Below the pieces are notes generated by a model. The model searched no databases and was not told the DNA's origin. It was given only the letters and a program-made list of their open reading frames with translations. A program made the position numbers and the translations under genes. From Isochrysis galbana (taxonomy: Eukaryota > Haptophyta > Isochrysidales > Isochrysidaceae), in contig CM030938.1 in NCBI GenBank assembly GCA_018136815.1, positions 2,629,115 to 2,693,114 of the forward strand: a stretch of DNA of 64,000 nt, in the 5' to 3' direction. Below are positions 47,335 through 58,079 of the stretch, one piece after another. Position 1 is the stretch's first letter; each line of letters starts with the position of its first letter.

Positions 47335-49185
47335 CTAACCTTCGCCCACGCCTCTTGCCTCGCTCTCTCTTCTCAGCTCATTCAGGGACTCGACACCAAG
47401 TGATGATGGTTCCCTTTCCGCAATCAAAGCCGTCTCCTCAGTTCCATGTACACGTGTAGCCCCCCTACGAGCACTAGGAGAGCCCGTCGACTCTTGATCA
47501 CCTTTCGCCATTACAGCTGAAGCGTCCTCTTCACCTCGCATAGATTGTGGTTTCCTGATGCCTTCCAAAGGCGAGACCGTGCCTTTGCTTATGCCATCAC
47601 CCCGAGAAAGCTCCGAAGCTGCTAGCTCGTTGGATTGGTCAACGAGCTCGAATGGAGCCTCAACTTTTTGTGCGGGTTTCGACGATAAGATGGTATGGGA
47701 CGTATCCTTGTCACGTTTGGCCTCCACGGTAGCGGAAGAAGCCTTCAACCATTTTTCGTAGCGATTGACAGCGTCGGCGACCCCTGCGGCCACTACACGC
47801 TGTGCGAGCACAGCGCGTGCCTCGGCATTCTTTACGTCCTCCATAGCATTTGGAGTGGAGCTGGCGGGAGCAAATGACGTATCGATAGCGGGCGAATCAC
47901 TCGGACCATTCATCAAAGTTGATTCGTATCTAGCCTCTTCGGACGCACATGCAGCTTCATCGGGAATCGAGGAGGAACATTGCTGTTCTTCAACGTTACT
48001 AGACTGATCTCGTTGCCTAACCTCATCCAGGCTACCTTCAACGAGGCCCTCTCCTTCCGTCTGATCGACATCAACTGTCTCAGAGCCCTTTCCGCCCGTC
48101 GCCTTTATTTCCTCTACGAGAACACCGGCGTCAACAATCATGGGTTGGGAACGTGCGCGCACAGGTTTGGGTGGTCGTGCAGGCTCAGTCGAACCGAGCT
48201 CGCCGGCAGCAGCCGATTGGACTTCAGATGTCACGTGGGGCCCATCCTCGACATGGGGCCCATCCGCAGCCAACAAGTTGCGGCACTTGCTGCATAGGAT
48301 CTGCGGCTGTGCGGCTGTCGCCGTGGCGCGAAATTTCGCGGCGAGCGCATCCGCGCGTGACTTCGCGTGACGTCTGCGTTCGATCTCGAGTTCCTGCTTG
48401 ACACTCGCCAACTCGGTGCGAACCTCCCCTTCACGCTTGCGCATCTCAAGCCTAAACTCAATCCGCATTTGTTCGCGTCCTTCCTCGAGTCGGCGCTGCA
48501 GCTCGGACTCGTTCATGGCGATAGTTTGCTCTCCGTCTCCCCCCTTTACGGCGTGCGCCTGAGACAATAAGCGCATCAACTCTTGCTCCCGTTGTTGAGC
48601 AGCAGAGCGCTCGGCTGCAGCAAGTTCGACTAGTCGTGCGGCATTAGCGACTCCCTGCACGTTCTCTTGACGAAGTGCTTCCTTGTCTTTGAGCAGGTGG
48701 TCGACGCGGTCGTGGAGCTCGTCAACCAGCGTTTGTGCGTCTCGCTCTCGCTGAACAGCTGCAGCCAGCTCGGAACGCCGCGCTGCATCGGCTTCACCCA
48801 GGAGTCTGTTCTTCTCCTTGAGCGTCCGCAACGACTCCAGCAGACCCTGAACCACCTGCTCACTGTGCCGCACAAGCCCCGTGAGCATGCCCACTTCGTT
48901 ACCGCCCACAGTGGGCTTGCGCAATCTCGGTTCCCGAGTAGACACCGCCTCTGCGCCAGCCGCAAGGCTCTGCGGTGGCGGAGGCAGCTGCGGCTGGAGC
49001 TGCGGCCGCTCTGCAGCCTGTTCGCTCGGCGGCAACGCCCATGCGCACAGCGCAGTTGTTCTTCTAGAGGCGACCGCCGCTTGGTGGCGCCGCTCGCTCA
49101 TGCTGACGCCCGCAGAGTCGCGGCATGGCGTGAGGCGGAAGCCTCCGGTGTTTGGCCTCCCTCGACCGATGGAGGGGTTATACAT
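47335..49185 (-). CDS. coiled-coil protein, unknown function
   Basis: 616 residues, single exon. Residues 1-95 are low-complexity with a Gln/Pro stretch (RPQLQPQLPPPPQSL). About 100-290 is a long coiled coil (LVRHSEQVVQGLLESLRTLK, VDELHDRVDHLLKDKEAL, RRLEEGREQMRIEFRLEMRK). A lone CSKC near residue 297 could be half of a zinc site. Residues 310-616 are acidic, Ser/Glu-rich and probably disordered, with one helical patch (EARAVLAQRVVAAGVADAVN). Met29 (MSERRHQ) is an alternative start. Such layouts occur in cytoskeletal or scaffold proteins; no name is justified. Confidence 0.75.
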   Translation of the reverse strand: MYNPSIGRGRPNTGGFRLTPCRDSAGVSMSERRHQAAVASRRTTALCAWALPPSEQAAERPQLQPQLPPPPQSLAAGAEAVSTREPRLRKPTVGGNEVGMLTGLVRHSEQVVQGLLESLRTLKEKNRLLGEADAARRSELAAAVQRERDAQTLVDELHDRVDHLLKDKEALRQENVQGVANAARLVELAAAERSAAQQREQELMRLLSQAHAVKGGDGEQTIAMNESELQRRLEEGREQMRIEFRLEMRKREGEVRTELASVKQELEIERRRHAKSRADALAAKFRATATAAQPQILCSKCRNLLAADGPHVEDGPHVTSEVQSAAAGELGSTEPARPPKPVRARSQPMIVDAGVLVEEIKATGGKGSETVDVDQTEGEGLVEGSLDEVRQRDQSSNVEEQQCSSSIPDEAACASEEARYESTLMNGPSDSPAIDTSFAPASSTPNAMEDVKNAEARAVLAQRVVAAGVADAVNRYEKWLKASSATVEAKRDKDTSHTILSSKPAQKVEAPFELVDQSNELAASELSRGDGISKGTVSPLEGIRKPQSMRGEEDASAVMAKGDQESTGSPSARRGATRVHGTEETALIAEREPSSLGVESLNELRRESEARGVGEG

Positions 49186-49495
49186 GAAAGGCTTCTGTCT
49201 CGAGGGAGGGCGCCCTGCTCGTTCGTCGCCTCTCGCTCAACTTCCCGTTCGAACTTCATGTGAAGGAAAGTCATCTGTACTTGCGCCGGCGCTGCCCCCT
49301 CCCCCGGTGATCATGTTAATTATTTCTCACATTCGCACTCGCTCGAGTCTAGCTTCTATCCCGGATGGGTGTATTTGCCTATAGGTATAGGATAATCTTA
49401 AATCTTCCTAAGGCACACGCACAGCCTAATAATGGGTGGGTCGGGTAGGGAGAGCGAAAGCCGAGAGAGAAGTCTAGACCCCTGGCGCGGTGTGA
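49186..49495. other. intergenic upstream of the coiled-coil gene
   Basis: No CT tract here, unlike most gene starts in the window. Nothing further is seen. Confidence 0.4.
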
Positions 49496-49714
49496 ATGGA
49501 GGTTACTGTGAAACCTCACCTTCGCACTCCTAACATGCGCGCACCCCAAATAGAACAGTTAAAAAACAGCCCCATAGGCAGCGATTATGACACAATTATG
49601 GGAGGCGACTTTAACTGCGTCGAAGACGTGGAAAAAGACACCAGGAGAGCGGGAGACCAAGAAGGATATAATAACGCACACGGACCCAGACTACGGGCAG
49701 CCATAAACAACTAA
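49496..49714 (+). pseudogene. LINE endonuclease fragment
   Basis: The frame reads QIEQLKNSPIGSDYDTIMGG, then DFNCVEDVEKDTRRAG. GGDFNC is the catalytic-core signature of AP-type endonucleases in non-LTR retrotransposons. Only about 70 codons remain and no reverse transcriptase follows; it is cut by the family A edge at 49715. Confidence 0.65.
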
Positions 49715-49880
49715 GGTTATACTTGGTTGACCCATGGGGGGGCACGAGCCCCCCCCTCTCTCCACTCCTCCCCTGCCATGGGGGAGGAACCACCCATCCT
49801 CGTGGCACGCCTGATGGCTTGCCAGGAGGCCACTGCCCTACTGACCCACTCCCTTCCCCACAAGCTCGCCCCATTCGCTG
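49715..49880 (+). repeat. repeat family A, 5' portion
   Basis: TAAGGTTATACTTGGTTGAC, GGGGGGGCACGAGCCCCCCC (a GC palindrome), CCATGGGGGAGGAACCACCC, ATGGCTTGCCAGGAGGCC, ending GCTCGCCCCATTCGC. Matches 21242-21357 and the first 110 bp of 14751-15442. Confidence 0.65.
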
Positions 49881-51840
49881 TCGCATTCGCGAATCGACAC
49901 TCGTTAGGCTTCTCTTCGTCGTTCGGCAATTATCGTTATAATTCTCTGCTTTCTCTCGTTCTCGGTCAAAAGCTTCGCTTGGATGCATGGGATCGTGGGT
50001 TGTGGAGCGCCCTCTCTCTTTCTCTCGAAAGAGAAGGGAAGTTTCCCTACCTTTCTTCCTCCCAGGCGCCTCGCAAATAGGTTTAATTTGCTATCTCCCC
50101 TGCGTTTCTTTATCTGCTTCAGGGGGCAATTAGGTTTAATTTGCGACCTCTTCGTATCTCTCCCTGAGGCACATCGCACTCCTTTCGTCTTATTCGGTAG
50201 GTCTCTTGGAATCCTGCGCGGCAGGATTGCCCCTCGTTTCCGTTATGGTGCGATTCCCCTTCCAGACGGGATCGCCGACAGATCGCCTTCTGATCGTCGT
50301 CCGTCGTTGTCTGGCCGGAGTGTTTGGGTTTGATTTCAGTCGAGTTATGTGAGAAAGTCGTGGGGCGAGAGTCGGGGTGTTTTCCTGGGTGTCTCTGTCC
50401 GTCGTCCTGTCGTCAGTCGTCATTCGTCGCTCTCGCTCTCGTCGCTCTCGCTCTCGTAACACTCATACCCAACAACCTCGCCTCTCCTCACCAGCCCCTG
50501 CCATCACAGCCCTCCTCACACTCGCCCTCGCCTCTCGCCGCTCGCTCGATGCCGCTTTCGCCGCCGTCCTCGCCCTCGCTCAAGCCCGCCTGCCCGCCTT
50601 CCTCTGCTGACGGGCCTCAGCCCGTCAGCACCTCCGAACTCGTCTCCTCCGCCGCATGGTAATCCCCTCCATACCCGCGGCTACGCCACGTTGATCTTCT
50701 CTCTCTCCGGTGTCGAATTCCGGCACCGCTTCCTCGTTGTCGAAGGCGCGCCTATGCTTCTCCTGGGAAACGATTTCCTGGAAGCATACGCCGCTTGCAT
50801 CGAACTGTCGCCGGAAGCTGGGCGTGATGGCCGCTTGACCCTTATGGTCGACGATCGTCGCGTTCCGTCCCTCGTCTCCACTCGTCCTCGTCTCTCCTCT
50901 GCACCGCTTGTCGCCGTGATCTCCGCCGACTCACCACGGGCAGAGGAGTCGTCGCTCGTTCCTATCTCGGACAACGTTTCCTCCTGTCAGGCTCACGGCG
51001 AGTCGCCGCCGGCGATGCCGTCTTCGATTCCATTGCCGCCCCTCGATCCCGAGCTTAAGCCGCCCCCTCGTCTCGACTTCACTCGCAGTCCGCCTTTGTC
51101 TCCTTCTCGTTCGTCTGCCGCCGTTGATGTTGAGCCGCTCTTCGCAAACGGACGAGCATGTCGTCGCGTATTACGGTCGCCGCCTCACCGCCGCGGAGCG
51201 TCATTGGACCACGACCGAAGTGGAGCTTCTTGCTGCCCTGGAAAGCATTCGCACTTGGCGACCGTACCTTTGGGGCCGGCACTTCCGCCTCGTCATTGAT
51301 CACCAAGCTCTTCGTTGGTTACACACCATGAAGGACACCGTCCAGGGTGGGCCGGCGTCGCGCCTGATGCGATGGGCGCTCAAGTTGTCCGAGTATCGCT
51401 TCACCGTCGAGCACAAGCCGGGCGCTAATCACAAAGACGCGGATGGCGTGTCACGCTTGGTGGCGGCAGACGATGGGACGTCGGAGACGTCCGCTCCTAA
51501 GCAGGGGGGTGGGCAGCTGCTAGCCGCCGTCGTTCCTAGCTCTCGCTCCACCACGGCATCGGATGGGCAGTCGCCAGCCGTCGTTGCCTCTCGTTCTCGT
51601 ACCACCACGGCATCCAGTCTGCAAGCTGACGAACGATCGTCCAGGTTGTCCTCTACGACCAGGGATTCTATCAACCTCTCCTACCTCGACGTCGGTACAC
51701 CCAACGCCGAGGCGCTCAAGGAGGCACAGGCCGAGGACCCCGACTGCCACGACCTCATTCGCTTCCTCTCCTCGTCTCCCCACAACCCCGATCTCGATCA
51801 CCGTCGTTTGCGCTGGCTCAGTCGCGAATCTTCGCGATGC
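49881..51840 (+). mobile_element. second Ty3/gypsy copy, internally deleted
   Basis: LTR/leader-like sequence (to about 50660), then pieces of the same polyprotein family as 30885-38051: protease-side region (50690-51140) and RNase H-side region through the spacer (51150-51840), with methyltransferase, most of reverse transcriptase and integrase absent. Broken fossil with at least two large losses. Similarity to the other copy is high (about 95% by eye in the coding parts). Confidence 0.85.
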
Positions 51841-52104
51841 ATGGCCAAGCGGATCGTCAATGAGGTGGCAGAGATCTTCGACGAGGTGGGACACCCCGTC
51901 CACATGACGGACACCGACAGCCTCCACGTGAGGAGCGATGCCATTCCTGAAGTCGAAAAGATCTACATGGAGCGCTACGCGAAAGAGCTCCAGGGCGATG
52001 GACTGGGCCAATTTAACTGCGATTTCGACAAGCTGAGGAACCTCTCGTCAAAGAAGAAGAACGGCCCTTACCAGCTCACGCCGCGAGCGGTTCTCGAGAA
52101 ATAA
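51841..52104 (+). pseudogene. family B DNA polymerase C-terminal fragment
   Basis: About 87 codons adjoining the Ty3 remnant. TDTDSLHV is the polymerase C motif of family B, and LGQFNCDFD is a following block typical of the protein-primed group found in Polintons, linear plasmids and related viruses. A fossil scrap of a virus-like element; nothing else of such an element is seen nearby. Confidence 0.6.
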
Positions 52105-52235
52105 GCAACTGCGCCCCGAGGATACCTGCCACAGGTGTATCCCAAGACGTCTTGAGCCGCTCCCTTCCCATCTCCCTCCTGTCGCCAGCCGCCCCCCTCC
52201 GCCCGTTTGCTAATGCAAACGGGTCTCATTTCTCA

Positions 52236-52706
52236 CCACACTCCATCGGGGGGGGTGCAAATCCCCCCCTCTCCCTCGTTCCATTCTCTTCCGCCCCAGT
52301 CCCTGCATGCGGCGCGCCACGGCCTGCTCTCAAAGGTCCTTCAGGGGCGCCCAGAGGGCCAGCAGGGGCAGCTCAGGGGGCAGTGGAGGTTGGGGCTCAG
52401 CCCCTGGCCCCCCCTGCCTCTCCCTCGCTCGCCTCGCTGGCCTTGGGTGCCGCCCTGAGTCCCCTGTCTGCCTGGCGACCAGGGATGGGGGGGGGGGTCA
52501 GTACGAGAGCTGGCCCATGCGGGCCTAGGAGTGCGGCTCGCGGCCCGCGCCCACTAGGGGTCTGGGCCAGAATGATGATTGCCCAGCCCCTGCCAGAGGG
52601 CAGGGGCTGAGGTTGAATGTACGGGCCCACCCCGGGGGGTGTCCGCGGTGGAGAGAGGGGGGCGCGAGGCCCCCATTGACCCCCACTTATAAAAGTAGGT
52701 TGACGC
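52236..52706 (+). repeat. repeat family A', copy 3
   Basis: Starts CACCACACTCCATCGGGG, ends CCCACTTATAAAAGTAGG; same block order as 18250-18714 and 46321-46812. Lies 130 bp after the polymerase fragment. Confidence 0.7.
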
Positions 52707-53183
52707 AGCCAGACTTCAAGAAAAAACCCAGCGAAGCCTCCCCAGAGACTCCAAAAAATGGCATCATATATCATATCCAACAGGCCTGCCCCAAAGCCGC
52801 ACTCCGAACCAGGCTCTTGGTAGTGCACCAGAGTCGGACCCCGGAAACCGAAGACAAAGGAACGAAGGGGGGAAAGGGAGGAGGTGGAGAGAGGGGATGT
52901 AAGGGCGGTGTCGTGTCAGTGGCAGGGTAACCTAGGACTTGTAGGCGTGTAGCCCGGAATCTTCAGATGTTTTTTTTTAGATACAAATGGACGTCAAACA
53001 CGCGATAGTCGCGGCGATAGTGCGATTATGAATTATGAATATGGCAACCGCGTAGCTTGTCTTAGTAGTCAACAGTCAACCTCTTCAAGCGAGAAGCGAG
53101 AAGCGAGAATCATCAGGTTCTAGAGACGGTGAAACTCATCGGCCACGTCAAACAAAGGGCGCATTGGCAATCTTGGCCTTGAC
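52707..53183. other. intergenic, no supported gene
   Basis: AT-richer than average; GAAGCGAGAAGCGAGAA short repeat near 53091. ACCTAGGACTTGTAGGCGT...CCCGGAATCTTCAGATG (52930-52970) is repeated in similar form at about 59110-59150 (AGTAGGTGTTTTAGCCC...GAATCTTCAGGTG), so part of this belongs to another dispersed repeat. Confidence 0.45.
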
Positions 53184-53637
53184 TAGGCCTAGGTAGAAAT
53201 ATGTAGTTTTTCTTGCCCAAATATGTAGTAAAAATATGTCGAAATATGTAGGAAATCCGCCCAAATATGTAGAAAATATGTAGTGAAACAATTAAACAAT
53301 GTGCGGTCCCGCTCTCGCTCTCCCTCTCCCTCTCCCTCTCCCTCTCCCTCGCCGCTCGCTCTCTCTCGCTCTCGCTCTCGCTCTCTCGCTCTCCCTCTCC
53401 CTCTCCCTCTCTTTCGCTCCCCCTCTCGCCCCGCGCGCTCTCGCGAACTCCCACTTGCGCCCCCCCCCCCCCGGCGTAACGTCCATAGTTAGTATGTAAA
53501 CCCCCTCCGTACGCCATGTACGCGCCCAAATATGCAGTAAATATGTGAACCATGCACAAATATGTGATCGATATGTAATCCGGAAATTTTGACCCAAATA
53601 TGTAGTTCAATATGTCACATATTTCTACCTAGGCCTA
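53184..53637. mobile_element. hAT-type MITE with perfect ends
   Basis: 454 bp. Terminal inverted repeats of 21 bp are perfect: TAGGCCTAGGTAGAAATATG plus T at 53184-53204 and the complement at 53617-53637. An 8-bp target duplication GCCTTGAC flanks it (53176-53183 and 53638-53645), the length made by hAT transposases. The subterminal regions are packed with AAATATGTAG-type repeats on both sides, plausible transposase binding sites. The centre is a (CT)n tract. No coding capacity, so it would depend on a hAT transposase elsewhere; a hAT relic exists at 15635-16100. Confidence 0.9.
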
Positions 53638-53645
53638 GCCTTGAC

Positions 53646-54263
53646 GCTATCCCGTTCGATCGGTAGCACGTTCGCTTTGATGAAAGCGAGGAGCTCAAGC
53701 GCATAAACGTGCTAACATTTGCCACCACACGCATCTCTTCTACGGCGTCCTCGAAGCGGTCCCATTCGACGCCTTCGGTTTCTGCCTCATAGCTCATAGC
53801 TCATAGCTCATAGCCCATCGTCCATCGTGCTGCAGACGTGCATATCATGGCGGTGTATCCCTGTGGGCGGGCATCTCGATATCAACGGACGGATGTCGAA
53901 CAAGCGTGTAAATAGTGTCGACCGTCGACCGTCGACCGCAGCAGCCTCACGGGGGGCGAAGGAGAGGTGAGTCGCGGCGTCGCGCTTCATCGCAACCAAG
54001 TATAAACTTAGTAACCTTGCTTAAAATAAATACTACAGTAGTAGTAAAAATTTTATCCTGGACGGACGCCATCGGAGGCGATAGCGACGAGTCGACTGAA
54101 CTGTCGCTGGCGCCCTCGCCGCCAACCCAGCTGTCATACTGGCCTTCTCACCTCCGCACCCGCTGCTCACAGCCGACGCCCTCGCGACTGTCCTCCTCCA
54201 CGCCCGCCCGCATCTCGGCTCTCCCCCGTTCCGTCGCTCCGCTCGCCGCTCCCGCGCCCGCAG
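53646..54263. other. intergenic, upstream of the Cys-cluster protein gene
   Basis: A short CTCATAG tandem repeat (53788-53816) and GTCGACC repeats (53918-53936). AACCAAGTATAAACTTAGT at 53992-54010 is the family A edge motif. The last 100 bases before the ATG are C/T-rich. Confidence 0.5.
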
Positions 54264-54818
54264 ATGGTGCGCCTGCTTGGCGGCAGTCCCGGCAAAGAGT
54301 GGTTCCGCGAAGGGCTCAATTTTGGCTGCACTGAGTGTGGCCGCTGCTGCCAGATGGATGGGGACGTTTGGCTGGCTCCAGAAGAGGTCAGCGTGCTCTC
54401 GGCCCATTTGAAGCTCGAAGAAGCCGAATTTCGTGAGAGGTACACGAGACGGCAGATCCGTGACTGGGCATGCTTGATGCAGTCCTCGAGCACACCTGGT
54501 CGTGGGTGCATCTTTCTCAACGAGACCACCAATCAGTGCGGAATATACGAATGCCGCCCCGTACAGTGCTCAACGTATCCGTGGTGGCCCAGTCTCTTGC
54601 GAAGTGAGGAAGACTGGTACGGTGAGGCTGTTGTTCCTGATAATCATCCGGATCCGGAAGCTCCTCGTTGGAGTTTGCAAGAAGGTGGATGCGAGGGGAT
54701 CCAACCTGATGCACCCTTGGTCGATGCACAGACCATACGCAAGAATAGAGATGCGGCCCGGCGACACTGGCGTCGCTTTCCTGGGTTCTTCATCAAGCGC
54801 GACACATGGTTTTTGTAA
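54264..54818 (+). CDS. YkgJ-family zinc/iron-chelating protein
   Basis: 184 residues. The N-terminal cluster NFGCTECGRCCQMDGDVWL (C22, C25, C28, C29) and the later CIFLNETTNQCGIYECRPVQC, CSTYPWW are the two conserved metal-binding blocks of this family, which is widespread in bacteria and plastid-bearing eukaryotes. The exact reaction is not known; binding of zinc or an Fe-S cluster is inferred for the family. Ends with an aromatic/basic tail (FPGFFIKRDTWFL). The start chosen begins directly before the domain; a plastid transit peptide would need an upstream exon, which cannot be placed. Single exon, otherwise complete. Confidence 0.85.
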   Translation: MVRLLGGSPGKEWFREGLNFGCTECGRCCQMDGDVWLAPEEVSVLSAHLKLEEAEFRERYTRRQIRDWACLMQSSSTPGRGCIFLNETTNQCGIYECRPVQCSTYPWWPSLLRSEEDWYGEAVVPDNHPDPEAPRWSLQEGGCEGIQPDAPLVDAQTIRKNRDAARRHWRRFPGFFIKRDTWFL

Positions 54819-55040
54819 TGCTCATCCTGCATATATAGTATATGTCATGATGAACAAGAAAAATGCCCACGTTCCATCGAATGTTCCCCATTAGGAGTCG
54901 ACTTTGTCCACCTTGCCTTATATTATATTAATAATAGACATGCACATTAATATCAAAATTGCTGAGTATTAGTGCTGCTACTGCCACTAGCCATGCACCA
55001 ACACGCCAAGCCACGACGCCACGACACGCAGGAAGGCGAG

Positions 55041-55255
55041 AAGCGTTCAATCGTCACCACCCAACACGTGGAAAATCGTCGTTCAATCGTCACCACCCAA
55101 CACGTGGAAAAGCGTCGCTCAATAGTCACCACCCAACACACGTGGAAAAGCTTCGTTAAATGTTCAACTTCAATCGTCACCACCCAACAACACGTGGGAA
55201 AGCGCCGTTCAATGAAGTTCAATAGTCACCACCAGTTCACATGTTCAATGTTCAC
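55041..55255 (+). repeat. 36-bp minisatellite containing CACGTG
   Basis: About five degenerating units of TTCAATCGTCACCACCCAAC + ACGTGGAAAAGCGTCG. Most units include AACACGTGG, a perfect E-box/G-box core CACGTG. Units drift toward the 3' side. 54819-55040 upstream holds no gene. Confidence 0.8.
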
Positions 55256-55257
55256 AT

Positions 55258-55905
55258 GGGGAAGGCGCCTTGTGCCCTCACCCCCGCCTCGTGCCATCCC
55301 CCCTCCCCCCTGGGCTCCAATTCTCCTCCGGGGGGCCGTCGGCCGTCGGTCACTCGTCACTCGTCACTCTCAGACTCTGCCTCTTGCCTCTTGGCATGAG
55401 TCGAGCATTCACATTCACCACCCTGACCCCGACCTAGACCCCCAGTGGGCGCGGGTCAGGAGGCGCACTCCTAGGCCCACATGGGCCAGCTCTCGTTCTC
55501 GTACTCACCCTTCCCCCAACTAAGAACTAAGCACTAAGCAGTTTATATGAGGCGCCGAGGCGCCTTGCGCCTTGCGCCTCGCGCCCTCCCTCTCAGGTTC
55601 CAACTCCCCTCCTGGGGGCCCTGTCGGTCATCCCCACACTCTACCTTTTGGCATAAGTAGGGCGCAGGGCAATCATCAATACTCAATACCACCTAAACTC
55701 CCAGCCCCCAGTGGGCGCGGGTCGCGAGCCGCACTCCCACGCCCGCGCTGCGCGCTCGGCCTGCCCTCGAGCTGAGGCGCTGAGGCCCCCCTCATCCCAC
55801 AACCCTGGTCGCCAGGCATACAGGGGCCTCTGGGCGCCCCCCATGGCCGGTGAGGCGAGCGTGGGAGAGGCAGGGACGCCCAGCTCAGAATTTGTCTTCT
55901 AGAGA
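55258..55905 (-). repeat. two diverged tandem copies related to family A'
   Basis: 55258-55525 and 55555-55900 both start GGCGCCTTG, continue with a TCTCAGG/CTCCAA...CCTCC-GGGGGCC block and a GGCAT-AGT block, then CCCAGTGGGCGCGGGTC. The second copy continues into GTCGCCAGGCATACAGGGG and GAGGCGAGCG-GGGAGAGGCAGGG, the reverse complement of family A' (18250-18714). Confidence 0.6.
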
Positions 55906-56027
55906 GACTCGCGGAAATTCGAAACCGTATTAGAGTACGATAAATAGTAGTGAGCGGATTGGTCGTTTCTACAGGTAAAACCGAGGTGCCTTCCCCGCGG
56001 GGGAAGAGTACAAAAGCTGGGTGCGGA

Positions 56028-56456
56028 ATGAGTATGCTGGTGCTCGGAGGCGCCACGTCGCTGGCCCTGCTCGCGCCGCTGGTGCCCACGGCGGCACCCG
56101 CAGCGGCGCGCGGCGTGCGAATGGGGCGCGGTGCCGTCCTCATAGCTGATCTGACTGCGGTAACCGACTCGGTCACCAACGCCTGCCTGGTCGCAGCGGG
56201 CACGTGCACACCGGACATCTCGCCGTTTGAGCCTCACCTCTTTGAGGGCTTCAGCACACTCGGGGGCGACATGGGCTGGACGATGGCCGTGGCCGGGTTC
56301 GGCCTTGCCGGTGCGTATCTCACTCAAGGCACAGAAGCCTTCTCCGTCGAGGAGGACGAGACATGGTTAGATGACGACCTCACAAGGAGGAGGCCGCAGA
56401 GCTTGCTCTCCAGGGACCGTGCCGATGGGCTGGGTGGCGATGATCCGTTCATGTAG
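56028..56456 (+). CDS. small membrane or plastid-targeted protein, unknown
   Basis: 142 residues from the ATG at 56028. MSMLVLGGATSLALLAPLVP, then TAAPAAARG, looks like a signal or plastid-targeting sequence with an Ala-rich cleavage region. Two moderately hydrophobic stretches follow (about 37-55 and 80-97, GWTMAVAGFGLAGAYLTQGT), then an acidic/basic tail (EEDETWLDDDLTRRRP...GDDPFM). A further in-frame ATG at 55950 is possible but adds a polar leader that would mask the signal. No family recognised. Confidence 0.5.
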   Translation: MSMLVLGGATSLALLAPLVPTAAPAAARGVRMGRGAVLIADLTAVTDSVTNACLVAAGTCTPDISPFEPHLFEGFSTLGGDMGWTMAVAGFGLAGAYLTQGTEAFSVEEDETWLDDDLTRRRPQSLLSRDRADGLGGDDPFM

Positions 56457-58079
56457 ATTAGATGTAGCATCACATACGCTCATACTTTTCGATGGCTGGG
56501 TTATGTGAGGAATAGGAGTGGGCTTCGCAACTTGGGGGAATGAGTGAGCTTCACCAAGCGCATGATTGCGAATGCATGGCTGGTGATACCGTCACATCCT
56601 TCCAAACAACTGTGGTGCCAGGCGATGTTGCATTACAAGTTCTCTCGACGACTTGCCTGCTCTTCTGGTTGTGCCCATGCATCTCATTCGGCGCACATGC
56701 CGTATGTGCGTGTGGTACGGACGTATTACGTACATGATGGACGTGATTCTTGGTGGCCGGTCATGATGAATGATGAATTGATCGTTGTGGGATCTCTTCC
56801 CTTTCTCTATTGTGTTGCTATTTTTCAACTAATCTGTTGCTTCTGCATGAATAATACCCTTGAAGATGCACATCGCTCCTGCTAGGACACTTCCCTTCCC
56901 GGGAGGCCGGAGCCATCTCGTTCGCCCCACGCTCACTTCCATTTCCGCTCCCCCCCCCGTCATTCCGCTTTGTCGCTTGGGCTGTCAGGGGGGTGCGGCC
57001 CGTGCACTACGATGGGCCATGCGCAGGGGGAGGGCTGGGTCGGGCCTTCTAGTGTACTGGTATGTGACACCGCGACATGCGCCACGGCGGTGTAATATGT
57101 TGCTTCTGCATATTCCATGTCTTGGTACGTTATATGTTATATTGGACCAATATTATATATTATTACTACTACTATTGGTTATTGTTATATCGCGCTGGCT
57201 GCCAGGGAGCAGCCAGGGCGGCAACAAAAAGCAGAAAGGTCATGACAAACAGTGAGTGAGACAGTGCTACAGGGGTGGGGTCTAGAACCTGGGACACCTG
57301 GTGGTGCTGCAGATCTCACGAGGATACCTTTGGGCCACGGTGTCTCAACAACATTCACAAGGAGCACAAAGCCTTACATATACCCCACCGCGGTTCTTTG
57401 GATAATAATTTGAGACAAACAGGAAGGCGCGCGAGGGAAGAGAGAAGGAATCGAGAATATAGGGAATCGGCGGGTATTGTCTTAGTATGAGCCGATGAAG
57501 CGTCGTTGCGTCGTGGGTGTTGATGAAGGTGAGATTCCTTAGATGCACTAAGTCGATCTAGAGTGAGCTGAGATACCCAAGATGAAGGCGAGGTCAAGAG
57601 AAGTCGATGTGCAAATGACTCGGGAACTCTAGAACTCGATGTGCATCAACTGCGGATGATTATGTGGAGAAGAGTCTGGAAGGTGGTGCACATGATGAAG
57701 GAGGCAGATGACTTTCTGAAGGGGAAAAAAAAACTTTTAATATTCTCGCCTCACTCGTGGCACTGGAAGATGCTCGCGAAGCCACGCCCTTTCTCTTCCC
57801 ACTCCCCCACTCCCTGCCTTGCGGCAACTCCCCTCGTGCTCTACTTAGGGGCCCGGGTCGTGCAGGGGGTTCGAGCTAAGCGGGGTGCACCTGTCCCCAA
57901 CAGTAAGTTCTCTCCGTCCTCCTGCTCTGTTGAGTGACCTGTCTATACAGAAGGTGTTGCGGGGTGTCGTCGTACTAATGCGCACGGGCGTTCACTCAGT
58001 GTGTCCGTAGTTATGATCGGCCGCCCATCCGAAATATCGGTCAGAGCGGGGTGACCCTAAACCCCGGGACTCAGCCTGC
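56457..58079. other. intergenic, no supported gene
   Basis: AT-rich TATATTATTACTACTACTA near 57150. TTTTAATATTCTCGCC at 57736 is an inverted copy of the GGCGAGAATATTAA tail shared by several repeats. No gene is supported. Confidence 0.45.

Noticed and set aside
53283-53499. Frames inside the MITE centre
   Set aside because: Encoded by the CT tract of a non-coding element.
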